Positions 12,601-22,174 of a DNA stretch of 64,000 nucleotides are shown in pieces. The DNA lies in assembly GCA_947652115.1 (NCBI GenBank), contig OX393570.1, positions 15,210,964-15,274,963 of the forward strand, in the 5' to 3' direction. The position numbers were made by a program, and so were the translations under genes. Below the pieces are notes generated by a model. That model was not told the DNA's origin. It saw only the letters and a list, made by a program, of their open reading frames with translations, and did not search any database. The DNA comes from Blastomussa wellsi (lineage: Eukaryota > Cnidaria > Anthozoa > Scleractinia > Plerogyridae). The first letter of the stretch is position 1. The number at the start of each line of letters is the position of its first letter.

Positions 12601-15130
12601 GCGTCAAAGGGAGACCCCTTGGGCAGTAAAGGGTTAAGGAATCTACACAAGAGTACCATACTATGTGAAAAAACTGCTGAATCAAATAAAATCTCTTAAT
12701 GGGTAATTTGTTGGGCAACCGAAGAAACTTCAAATTAAAAGGTAGTTATACCTACCCTCGACGTTCGCAGCTGCCTCAAGAGACTTTGACATCTCCAGTC
12801 TGTTTCGTATAACTTTGGAAGAGAAGGAAGTCTCACAGGACACATCAGGCACAACAACCAAGCCTGCTGGAACACTGTAGCGACAGTCAGAAGTCTGCTT
12901 TCCAGACGCGTAGTCTGTCAGGAATATTGGATGAGTAAAGCCTGGATCGTGCCCCGTTGCCAGTGGATAGCCCTTCAAAATGTCGTATCCAAAGAGGGCG
13001 TAATCAAGATCCGGGAAGGATCTTTTCCAATGTGGATTTTGGCATTCTTGAAGCCGAGAGTCTAACCTCACTCCTGTTGAGTTTATTTGAGGACAGTAAG
13101 AATAATTAAAAATGGTAACCGTAATCAAGTAGTGGAATTTACTTACTAGTTCAAAATCCATTCTACTGATCACAAACAATAGAATTAAGTCGAGGTTCCG
13201 GGAATAATTTGAATTTTCTTTATTGCTTTTCTAAACCTCGACTTCACTGCTTAGTTTGGAAATAGTTGAGCGTAATTCTTAATTTACTTTCCAAGCCGGC
13301 TGGCATAAGTTTGGTATTAATTCATGTCAGTTTCATATCAATTTGATTAAGGGGCGATTATAATTGCAGCTCTTATTTTTTCCTGCTTTGTTGTCCTTTT
13401 AGTATAGTTTTGTTTTTGTTCAAGTTGTTTTTGTCAAGTAGGGTAGATATAAACGATGTGGTTGTTAAAGAAAAAAGAGGCACATTTTTCCCTTTCCCAA
13501 TGGTTGGCTAAACGCGTTTGCAGGACTGATTTTTCAGGCATTTCTTAGCTTCTTTCGGGAACTGTGTTTTGGGGATGAAGGGGGCTCTTAAAGACCATTC
13601 AGCTCTTTGCGTTTTTATCCAATTTCAAAATATCCCAAACAAACGTATAACTCCGAAGAAAGAACCTGATGTATTTCCTAACAACATGCAGTCGAGACAG
13701 TCGTTTACACATTAGCGCCATAGTGCCATAGTGCCATAGTTCTTAGTTCCTTAGTGGGTTAGAAGAGGACAGCCCACAACACATCATCCCAATAGTGCAC
13801 TCTGCACTAAAAACCATGCCTTAATTTAAATGCAAAAGGCAGAGACCCACGCAAAATAATCCCATAGTAAACCTTATCTAAAAGCAACAATGAACTGAAG
13901 ACTTAATTAAGAGGTAGAGAAATGTGCTTATGCCAGAGACTACAGACACTATGCCTTCGTACTACAATTATCAACTAAAAAAATGGGTGCGAAAAATGCT
14001 ATTCAAACAACTGATCAATTGTGAACGAAAAGAAAGGAATGATGATGGATCGAACAGTTTCGGGGAGGGCGTCCCAGGAAAAGGTGACGCGGTTTAAAAA
14101 ACTGTTTCTGAAAGAAAACGTCCTTGCATAATGAGGTTGTAGAATTAAGCCAGATAAGGTTCGAGTGATTACGGCATGTTTGACAGCTAAATAGCACGAG
14201 GTATCAACGTCATAAGCCTTATTTAGCAGCTTGTACAGAGTGCAGAGCAGGGGCGGCGGAGCGTATTTGAAAGTGGGGGGGGGGGGGGGAGGCTTGAAAA
14301 TGAGCACCGGTGGTGCAACTTTCTAGGGGGGCGTGTCTGGGGGCATCCTCCCCCAGAAAATTTTGAAATCTGGAGGCTCGGAAATGGTATTTTCAACGTT
14401 CTCCATGATATATTTCTTAAAAAAAGACAACCTGGATAAGTGTAAAATGACAGGTACTTTTTGTGCTACAGCAATATTTTGGAAGTTTTGTAAATACGAA
14501 CCTTGTACTAAAACAAAAAATTGTCAATCGACATTGACACAGATACAGGGGGGGGGGGGGGGGGGCTGAAGCCCCCCAGGCTCCGCCGTCCCTGCAGAGG
14601 TCCTTTTGTTCGTGCCAGAAAGATACAGGTAGAAATTTAAGTTTCACCAGTCTTTCTTTGTACGGCAATTCGTAATTATTTAAAATTGCTGTCCGCTGAA
14701 CCTTTTCGAGATCTTTTAGGTCTTTATGTAGATATGGTGGCCATAATTCGCTGGCGTAGCCGAGGTGAGAGCGTACTTGTCTAGATCTCCGTCCTTTTAA
14801 TTTGTAATTGACCAAAGTAAATAATCTGGTAATTACTAAAGCACTTAGCTAAAGCACTTAGGCAAACAGTTCCTCCCTTTTCACCGAACATACACGATTT
14901 ATGATCAAACCTCAATGATGCTTCTATACAGGCATACTTCTTTGTTATAGTTAATTACTACCCTGTTTAGCCATACTGTATACATATCACTACCTACTTC
15001 CTGCCCATCATATACGTTCTCGACTCTTACTAGATTCCAAATACGTTCTTACCGAAGTTTAGAAATGGTTTTCCACCTTTTCCTTGTTCCAAGGGCATCT
15101 GCAAATTGAGCAACTTATCCGTGGATGAAG
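9816..15130 (-). CDS. MACPF (perforin-like) protein with two C-terminal PAN/apple-like modules
   Basis: Members of this fold form pores in membranes in defence, venom or development (family knowledge); the role here is not known. Exons: about 15130-15053 (5' edge uncertain), 13073-12756, 11881-11144, 10297-9816. All junctions are GT..AG and phase-compatible. The 46-base core at 15098-15053 encodes GKGGKPFLNF and joins in phase to VRLDSRLQEC. The 13073 exon carries ALFGYDILKGYP and DVSCETSF. The 11881 exon opens GGWGFNF and carries the MACPF signature YGTHYVTEVTFGARF at about 11655-11610, then a glycine-rich FSVGGGFS segment. The last exon holds two cysteine modules (CRAICLLEEDC..GC and CSSYCAEDAFC..C..C) and stops at 9816. 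No signal-peptide exon was found, so the 5' end is incomplete. Sea-anemone MACPF toxins and anthozoan apextrin share the fold. The PAN-like tail is the unusual part. Confidence 0.85.
10379..10535 (+). repeat. tRNA-headed SINE family S, 3'-truncated copy in MACPF intron
   Basis: GAGGCGTGGTGGCTTAATGG..GGTTCGAG-like head and GCACTGCGTTGTGTTCTTGG body match the full copy at 26108. An internal GGATCGGAC duplication is present, and the 3' half is missing. Lies antisense to the host gene. Confidence 0.8.
11931..12062. repeat. GGAACACC-rich repeat with inverted end
   Basis: Multiple GGAACACC/GGAACATC units at 11935-12000, followed by an AT spacer and the inverted GGGGTGTTCCGGTGTTCC at 12038-12055. 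Likely a small foldback element in the MACPF intron. Confidence 0.5.
12423..12523. mobile_element. TTAA-flanked MITE, copy 1
   Basis: TTAACCCTTTCCTGCCCAAG at the left and its near-inverse CTTGGGCAGTAAAGGGTTAA at the right. 101 bp including both TTAA sites. A TTAA duplication with CCC ends is the piggyBac signature (family knowledge). Lies in the MACPF intron. Confidence 0.75.
12537..12637. mobile_element. TTAA-flanked MITE, copy 2, head-to-tail with copy 1
   Basis: Differs from copy 1 at only one visible base (ATGG for ATAG near position 34 of the element), with its own TTAA on each side and 13 bases between copies. Either a recent second insertion or a tandem duplication. Confidence 0.75.
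13716..14815 (-). pseudogene. CR1/L2-like LINE 3' end, split by a 360-bp MITE
   Basis: The C-terminal end of a non-LTR reverse transcriptase ORF reads on the - strand from 14815 (HLGYASELWPPYLHKDLKDL..YKERLVKLKFLPVSF) to 14603, and resumes at 14242-13999 (LLNKAYDVDTSCYLAV...). The gap is an inserted element. The stretch 13998-13716 is the 3' UTR. It ends near three copies of an 8-base unit, GCCATAGT on the + strand, matching the short tandem 3' tails of CR1-type elements. Lies in the first MACPF intron seen here, in the gene's own orientation. Truncated at 5' and not functional. Confidence 0.75.
14243..14602. mobile_element. hAT-like MITE inserted in the LINE
   Basis: Ends CAGGGGCGGCGGAGCG and, inverted, CAGGGACGGCGGAGCC. 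Flanks share TGCAGAG, a 5-7 base duplication whose exact length is ambiguous because it overlaps the terminal CAG. Interior is G-rich, with poly-G runs at 14276-14290 and 14549-14566. Interrupts a LINE reading frame, so it is the younger of the two. Confidence 0.75.
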
Positions 15131-15920
15131 AGTATCTATCGTCAATGAAATATAAAATGATAAATCATGTTACGATGTTCCTTGGACCGCTTAGGGGGTG
15201 CGACACCCCATTCGCCGCTTTACCGTAATCTAGTTCTATTGGACGCATCTTTTTACAGGCTGGTAGAATGCTGCATACAGAGCTAGACTAGCGAGAAGTT
15301 TGTATTTGCGAAAGTGGTTCAATATGGAAAAGTCAGGGAAGCGTAAAATTTTGTCGTTTTCCGCATGACTTTACGAGTCGTGTACCTTAGGTAGAAGCAA
15401 TATAGTACTCAACTGGCGCGGACTGACACGCAAACGACTCAACTAGCGTTGTGTTTGTCTTGGTTAAATTGGCAAATGTAAAGCTTCTACAGGAAAAATT
15501 ACTAGCCCTAGTTCTTAGTGAGGTTGGCAAAAGGATTTTTATAATTTCATTTCATTCTCGTTAAACAATTTAACTGCTTCCAGAGGGGCCAGTCATTACG
15601 AAAATAATGGAGAACGTAATTGTCAGAGATTCGATTGCATTCTTTTTGCACAGCACTGTATTCCATTAACTGAAACTAGAAACCTGAGGCCTATAATTAC
15701 TCTCTTGCTTGGCTATGCATTCATTTGACATGCAATTTATTCTTTAGCACCTGCTAGACTCTGATTTGAATAAATTGGTGCTCACAGAAATGACATACGG
15801 AAAATGATGTCAATATTACGTCAGTGATGACGCCATTCATTTTAAAATAATGAAATACTTTCTTAGAATCCGTTGAAAGAAACAAAATTGCACATGAATT
15901 TTTTGGTGAGCTATTTACGC
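15131..15920. other. Upstream of MACPF gene, no feature seen
   Basis: Should contain the missing first exon or promoter of the MACPF gene if these are close, but I could not find a signal-peptide-like exon with a matching donor. No repeat is recognised either. Confidence 0.35.
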
Positions 15921-16206
15921 CATTCTCGTCCCCAGAGCCGCTTGTCCCTCTTAGCTGGCTGGGCCTGTGCACGAGAAGCAAGTGGCTCTGGGGACACACG
16001 ATTTGATTCGCTGAAATAAAACAAAGGGAGTCCAATCACATCAGCCGTTTTAAAATCCTTTATCGTTAGCGCGTTTAAAACGGCTGATGTGATTGGACGC
16101 CCTTTGTTTGAATTCAGCGAATCAAATCGTGTGTCCCCAGAACCACTTGTTTCTCGTGCAGAGGCCTAGCCAGCTAAGAGGGACAAGCGGCTCTGGGGAC
16201 GAAATG
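15921..16206. repeat. Large palindrome, ~133-bp arms with 20-bp spacer, built of foldback elements
   Basis: The left arm (15921-16053) and right arm (16074-16206) are near-perfect inverses. Shared parts include ATTTGATTCGCTGAA and TGTGATTGGAC. Each arm ends in a copy of the TCGTCCCCAGAGCC foldback also present at 28005 and 29058. Arms have single-base differences, so this is not an assembly mirror of one read. Confidence 0.8.
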
Positions 16207-16303
16207 TTATTTAAGCCTGAAGAATGCTTGCGCAGTGAACTGGGGCGAGTTTCAGATCTTGACCAATCAAAAAACTTCATAACGGTAACTTTCAAAAAGA
16301 ACT

Positions 16304-16327
16304 AATCAATCAATCAATCAATCAATC
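16304..16327. repeat. (ATCA)n microsatellite
   Basis: About six perfect copies of ATCA. Confidence 0.9.
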
Positions 16328-16781
16328 ATTTCTTCATCCACGTAGCCTCTTGTGAGTTGAGGGAGCTCGTCCAAAATACGTACGTGCATGCAAAGTAAAA
16401 AACAAAATAAATGTAAAAATTTAAGAAATGGTATAGTATGTACTAAAACGGATAGCGTTGTTGGCGCGCGCTGATTGGCTATTCCAACATGGGATATCCT
16501 TTGTTATTCACCTCCGAACAACTCGTGAACCTCCTGTATCCTCGCGGGAATATTTGAGCTGGGTATGATGAGTTAAAATAATCATTTTTTAACTCAGATT
16601 TTCCCACTAGCTGCTTTAGTATATCCTGAAACAGCTATTCACCTCAGTGGTGTTGGATCTCCATAACTGTACTAGCCACCTCCACGTCGTGAATAGTTGT
16701 TAATAATTTGTATTCAATAATACAGTTAAAGAAACGAAATTCCAGTTTCCGTGTTACTAAAAACGAAAAATGGCATTTATA

Positions 16782-16949
16782 CACCTTATTCCAAAATGGC
16801 CGCTAATTTATGTACATACGAATTGGCCCTTGTTGCCTCGTTCAAGGTAAAATATTCTTTTGATGTTTGAGCTTAAAAACGAGGCAAGAAGGGCTAATCT
16901 GAATGCCAACAAAAGAATATTAAGATGGCAGCCATTTTGGAATAAGGTG
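16782..16949. mobile_element. CACCTTATTCC MITE, copy 3 (intact, TA target duplication)
   Basis: 168 bp, TIR CACCTTATTCCAAAATGGCC, TA on both flanks. Nearly identical to the copy at 7230-7397. Confidence 0.85.
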
Positions 16950-17058
16950 TATTACATGCAAAAGATTTCAACACGGCATTTTTAAACCGGAAATAAGTTT
17001 GAAACGATTAAAGAAGCCTCGGCTTTCTGATTCTTTCAAGCTTTTGTCCCGTTATAAT

Positions 17059-17232
17059 AAACCTTTTTATTGATACGGTGGCCATAATGATTTTAAATTC
17101 TATTGTTTCAACAGCTCAAGTAGGTATTATGGGATGCCCAGGGGGCAAATACATATAAATTTCCCCCAGGGCATCCCATAATGTCCTTCAAAAAATAGAA
17201 TTAAAAATGGCCGTTGTATCGGTAAAAAGTTT
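17059..17232. mobile_element. MITE with AAACCTTTTTATTGATACGG ends
   Basis: The right end is the inverse of AAACTTTTTACCGATACAAC. The centre is a second palindrome, ATTATGGGATGCCCAGGGGG / CCCCCAGGGCATCCCATAAT. About 174 bp. Confidence 0.75.
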
Positions 17233-17510
17233 GTTGAAAACAAGTCTTCGTGCAAAATAAGTTGCAAAAATAGAGTTTGATTTGCATGGAAATGAATATG
17301 CAGGTGATGAAGTCATAGCGACTATTAAGACGATAAGAGTTTTAGATACCTTTCAGAAGACGCTTGTCTCAAACTTTCCCTACGGAAGTAAATCGGAAAC
17401 GCGAGTTTAATGGTTGATATCGTTGGGATTACTTCGTGTGTATATGCGGTGATTCAATTGTATCATTGGTTCAAATATTATTTCTCCTTTAATCTGTTTT
17501 TAATATATGA

Positions 17511-17585
17511 TAACGCTTCATGCTACGGAAACCGGAGATAAGCGCCGGCCTGATGAGCAACTTAGGCTCGATTGCAGACTTTCCT
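17511..17585 (+). repeat. SINE family S, 3' end only
   Basis: CGCTTCATGCTACGGAAACC...GCCGGCCTGATGAGC matches the last quarter of the full copy at 26108-26396. 5'-truncated. Confidence 0.7.
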
Positions 17586-18543
17586 TTTTTACCTTAAGTA
17601 ACGTATGTACTTTAACGATTATTCCATTTAATCGAACAGGACGTCCGTATGTAGAGGGGGCAGGGGGACGGGAACCCGGGAGAATAGGGGACAAGAGGGG
17701 TACGATATATTAAAACAAAGAAACTAAAAAAATCCATGTTTATTGATTTCTTTTGTTTGTGTTCTCTAAGCCTCGCTATCAAGCTGAATTTTGATACAGC
17801 GAAAGTGGCCTATTCCCAAGGTGGCGGGAAACGAACAGCGAAAAAACTGGGAAAATTTTTCACAAAATTGCGTAATATCGTACTACAGAAATAGGGAGTA
17901 AAGGGTACGGTAAGCGCGCGATTTAGATCCCCAACCCTCCACCCCTGTATGGAGAATCTTGAGCGTACTCACGCTCAAATTTTCCCATACAGACCGACTA
18001 ACTTTTTCTGATTCAAAATCTTCATTAGATTCTTCGTCGCTACTTTTGTTTAGTATATGGCCAACCGTCTAATACTCGGTTTGTACTCGCCGACATTTTC
18101 TTGCGAACGGTGATCTCCGGCTGAGGTTAACTGAAATTTGCCAAAATTCTCTTTACACTTTTTTTCGTCAAGCTTTTGACTCCTCCATTTAGTCGTTTTA
18201 GTAGAAAAAAGTCAATGATTTTATAGTTTTGTTTCTAGCCTTCTCAGCAAAATGTAAGCGGTCGGCTAGATGCCGGCTGGGTCTAGAAGGGAAAATCTAG
18301 ATTCCAGTTACTATCGATTTTAGCCAAATTCGTGAATTCGGTAGGTCCCAGTCCGTGTGAGACACGGCCGGCCATTGCTGCCGTTATTAATATAAAAGAC
18401 CATAATTGTTTGATAGCGAAATAAAAGAGCAGATATTTTAGCGATATTATGTTCAATGTGTGCTGCAGCACATCTTACCTTTGAGGTGTGGTGACAGAAA
18501 CTATTGTTAGTAGTACAGCCACGATAATGCACAACAATATGAT
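17586..18543. other. Intergenic; one possible hydrophobic exon on the - strand
   Basis: No recognised gene. On the - strand, about 18543-18481 translates as a run of hydrophobic residues (ILLCIIVAVLLTIVSV) followed by TTPQ and a good donor (CAAAG|GTAAGA). It has no in-frame ATG because a repeat begins at 18544. See findings. Confidence 0.25.
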
Positions 18544-18695
18544 TAGGGACCGGTCATTATTTATCGCCTGGGGGGGGTCGGAGTATTTAGGGGGGGATCA
18601 CATGGTTTTTTGAAGACCTTTAGGGGGGATCAGCCGTAATTGACAAGCATAATGGGGGGGATCAGGATTTGCCGCTAGGACTCTAAACCCCCAAC
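18544..18695. repeat. G-rich interspersed repeat, end related to the 50711 element
   Basis: Starts TAGGGACCGGTCATTATTTA, like CTAGGGGACCGTTCATTATT at 50711, followed by G-runs alternating with GGATCA. No right terminus found. Confidence 0.5.
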
Positions 18696-19013
18696 CATAT
18701 ATTCAATACCACGTTCAGTTGTATTTTGTATTATATAAACTTTATTCTAGCCCAGACACAAAACCCAAACCCTTTTACAGACCCTCCATTTTGTAAAAAA
18801 AGTATCACTATTGTAGTCTAACATACACGTTGTTAATCAGGCACGATCTATTGAAATTAGAAAGGTAATCAAGATTTTGAGAATGGAATACTTACAATTG
18901 CTCAAAATTGTTTCATGACGTTTCAGTTTGTTTTATAGAGAATCGTAATCTAAAATCATAAACGTTCATTATTTCAATACGCGGCCGAATGAAAACAACA
19001 AATAAAAAAGTGT

Positions 19014-20468
19014 TTATTTTGGTGAGGCTGTATCTTGTTCAGAATCTTCGGCAGCCCTCTCCACTGGCTCTTGCACAGTCTCCACGTCAGATTCATCGGA
19101 ATCCTCGCCCGAACTTGACCCTCTTTCAGCACCATTACTGCTATTCTCTTCGTTCATTCTGGCCACTACCACTTTCAAATTGCGTGCCAGCTCTGTTTCA
19201 AACACGCCTCTTTCCAAAAGCCATAGCAGAGGATCCAGGTGGAGACGCTTGACAAATCTCGCAGTGAATCCTGCATTAATACTTGAGACACATTTGTAAG
19301 TATTCTTTTCGAGTGAATCGAAAACCTCTTTAGCTACCTCTTTTGAGGTAAGTTTTTCTAGGAGAATTGCTGCTCGCTGACGTAACCTTTTCTCCTTGAT
19401 TTTTTTCACTTTGCTCTTGTTTTCTTTTTTTCTTCGGGATAGGCCGTTGTTCCCCATGGGAGATGGGAACTTTCTCTTCAAGCTCATGAGGGTGGTCGTG
19501 AGCGCATTGGAGGCTTTCTGCAGCTCTTGGTGTAAGGCCTTCACTCGCTCTTGAGCTTCCTGGAAATATTTGAGCTCATCACTTGCAAACGGCCTTAAGG
19601 TATGCTCTTCTGTATAAAGGTTCTTTCGTCTGTTGTCGATAAATGAGAGCAAATCGTATGCTGAATTAAAGGCCTCATTGACAGTGGTCAAGGAGGACTC
19701 ACACTTCGCGACATCACCACTGCCCTTACATCCATCCACGCCTGACATGAACTTCGTGATGTTTTGGCACACTCCCCAATTCTCGTTTCTAAGCAAGTTG
19801 TTTTCTTTATCGGAAAGGGCTTTTATCTTTGTGTTTAACTGCCAACGCATTTGCTGTTGCTCGAGGAGATACTGTTTGAAACCGGCTTGTTTACTCACGA
19901 ATGAAGATTCATAAATCTGCGGTACAACACTATTGTAGAATTTCAGCCTTTCTGTGTGTGGGTTGGGAAGGAGATATTTTTCCCACGGCTTCTTTTCTGG
20001 TGCTGAGTCGTTCCTCAGGACTTGTAGCTGCCCGGAGCGTCCAAATGACAAAATCGCCTGCTTGCGCTTCTTGGGAGCACTGGCGGACGTAACACCTACC
20101 GATCACATTATAAATGTTTGTTAAGGATTGCGTTACAAATTATGCACCATGTTGCCTTACGTTTTTTGTTCATGGCTGGTTTGAAGCACAAGCCAATTAT
20201 TTTATAGAGGCCTTCAAAATAATCATCTAAGAAACGATAACTCAATACCTTCACTGCTTGTTCCTCTTTGCTTTGATTCGCCTTGTATCTGAGCGAAGAA
20301 ACGCCTCAGACGGCGAGTTTGTATCTTCGTTAGTCCATTCTCTCGCTCAAGAGTTTCGTCATCAACGTCCAGGAAATGCTCGACCTTTGCAACACCAATT
20401 TGTTTAAAATTGTCTGTGTAATTGCTCAAGTCAGCTTTTGTTAAAAGATAGTCAATTTCTTTATCCAT
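19014..20468 (-). CDS. SAM-domain protein with basic middle and acidic tail (433 aa, two exons)
   Basis: Exon 1 is 20468-20249, exon 2 is 20095-19014. Donor GAAG|GTATTG and acceptor GGTAG|GTGTT join in phase. Residues 1-65 look like a sterile alpha motif (IDYLLTKADLSNYTDNFKQI..GLTKIQTRRLRRFF), a protein-protein or RNA-binding helical bundle. Then come a short PKKRKQAILSFGR segment, a long helical region with scattered Cys (residues ~110-270), a strongly basic stretch SRRKKENKSKVKKIKEKR that could be a nuclear signal, a predicted helical region, and an acidic Ser/Glu tail to residue 433. I do not recognise the family. The start Met lies 220 bases from the start of a divergent gene. An AATAAA overlaps the stop codon (19018-19013). 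Confidence 0.8.
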
Positions 20469-20688
20469 TGAAAAAATAATGAAAGCAAATCAGCGCAATT
20501 AAACGAGTTCTGTGCCCACGTTTCGGCTAAAGGTAGGTTTTATATGTTAATATGTAAAAAATAAAGTTAAAGTTAATATGTCACAACGATGTTAGTTAAT
20601 AGTACGTCACAACAACAAAGCATTATTTAATAAGCGCGCTGAGAAGATTTCCCGACAGTTGGACTTCAGACATTGTAATTGAGCAAGA
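20469..20688. promoter_or_regulatory. Shared promoter region of a divergent gene pair
   Basis: Only 220 bases separate the two start codons on opposite strands, so both 5' UTRs and core promoters must lie here unless a further upstream exon exists. No TATA box at a convincing position. Inference from geometry. Confidence 0.45.
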
Positions 20689-20856
20689 ATGGAAGATATG
20701 ACAGAAAAGCTTAGCAATCTGGACGATAATGGTGATCAGCTTGGAAAGCATTTGGATTTAAGTGATGGAAGTACCCATAAACGATGCCATAATGAAAAGC
20801 GAAGCGAGCGAAGGGCGAGAACTGAGCGGCTTGTATCAGATATCGACAATGACCAG
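20689..20856 (+). CDS. First coding exon of an unknown gene, divergent from the SAM gene
   Basis: ATG at 20689 opens 56 codons ending DIDNDQ at a good donor (CAG|GTAAATAA, phase 0). Reading through the donor reaches a stop after three codons, as expected of intron. The peptide is hydrophilic (EDMTEKLSNLDDNGDQ ... HNEKRSERRARTERL) and probably helical in its second half. No family recognised. Downstream exons were not found before 24 kb. Confidence 0.5.
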
Positions 20857-22174
20857 GTAAATAAATGATGGCTTTGCAGTCTTCGTAAAAATATAAAAGC
20901 TAGTAAATGTTGTCTGACGTTTCGATGTTACTAAAATCATCATGAAGGAAAACGCGGCAATTTCTTCGTGATACTGGTCCATTAACATTGAAACATCGAA
21001 ACGACGCGGACATTAATTCTTTGTATTTATTAAAGACTGCAAATCCTGGTATTTGTGTTCACTATAATTTAGATAGGGTTATTCCCGGCATCTGAAAGAC
21101 AACCCTATAATTTGCAGATCAGAGGTAAATAACAGTGTTAAATATTTAACTATGCTTACAAATAATAAAATTAAATTAAAACGGAAATGTAGAACGTGAC
21201 GCAAGCGAAGCGAGCGGAAAAAAAAATGTGGGGGCTCCCTCGTGCGTGCGTCAAATGGAGACTATAAACCAGCGGACTTACTAGAAATTGACGCGATTTA
21301 AATTATCGCAAAGTGAAGGAAAAATACTTTCTAATAAAATAAATAATGCGAAAGGTGTGTTTTTTAATTTCAAACTGATGAAGGGGGGGGGGGGGGGGGC
21401 GGCAGAATGCAACTCCGACAAATAATGACTAAGTTAATTGATTTATTTGAGTTGTTGCACATTGCACATCGAGGAAAACATCTCGGCACATTGGTAACAA
21501 GCATCTCTCGTGACGTTAATGTTCTTTCTATTTCGTCTCATTACCCTTTCAATAACAACATACGCTTTATTTCCATTTAAAGAAAATATACTGAAACAAC
21601 AATAACTGAAACAGAAATGGGTATCAGTTTACTCAGGGTACAACTAAAACGCTAATCGAGCTGAGTGAAGTTAAATACTATTGCCGTAAGGAGAGAGTCG
21701 TTGCTTGTTTTGCAAAAATATCTGTCGGTTTACAAGTTTACAAGTGTGCACGGCGATGTTTTTCCTACCAAATTTTGTCACGCCGTACCAAACTTCAAAG
21801 GCTCCATCGTCCTGCCTCGGCCGGGGAGCAGGAAAATTTTTGTCAAGCGTCAAAACGATAAATATTGTTCAAAAAAGGCGGATAATTAAAAAAGTGGAAT
21901 GGCAACACCTCACGTTTCCATGTATCAAAAATCATGTGGTTTTATTCTTGTTAACCATTTAGTTAGGAAACAGCGTGCCAGTGTACGTAATTGATCAGAG
22001 CAAGTTGCTCGTGCCTTTCGCTAATCTATCGCAGGGCGAAACAAAACGCAACTACACAGCAATAAAACTACAAAGGTTTGTTCGCGTTAGAAGGTTAGTT
22101 GCATCTTTCAAGTATATCAATACTTTGCAATAAAGCAAACGACATGTACGAATCACGCACATTTTTCTACCAAC
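20857..22174. other. Presumed intron of the 20689 gene; no feature other than a G-run
   Basis: Poly-G at 21384-21400. Short open frames at 21665-21962 on both strands have no domain or splice context that I trust. Confidence 0.35.
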
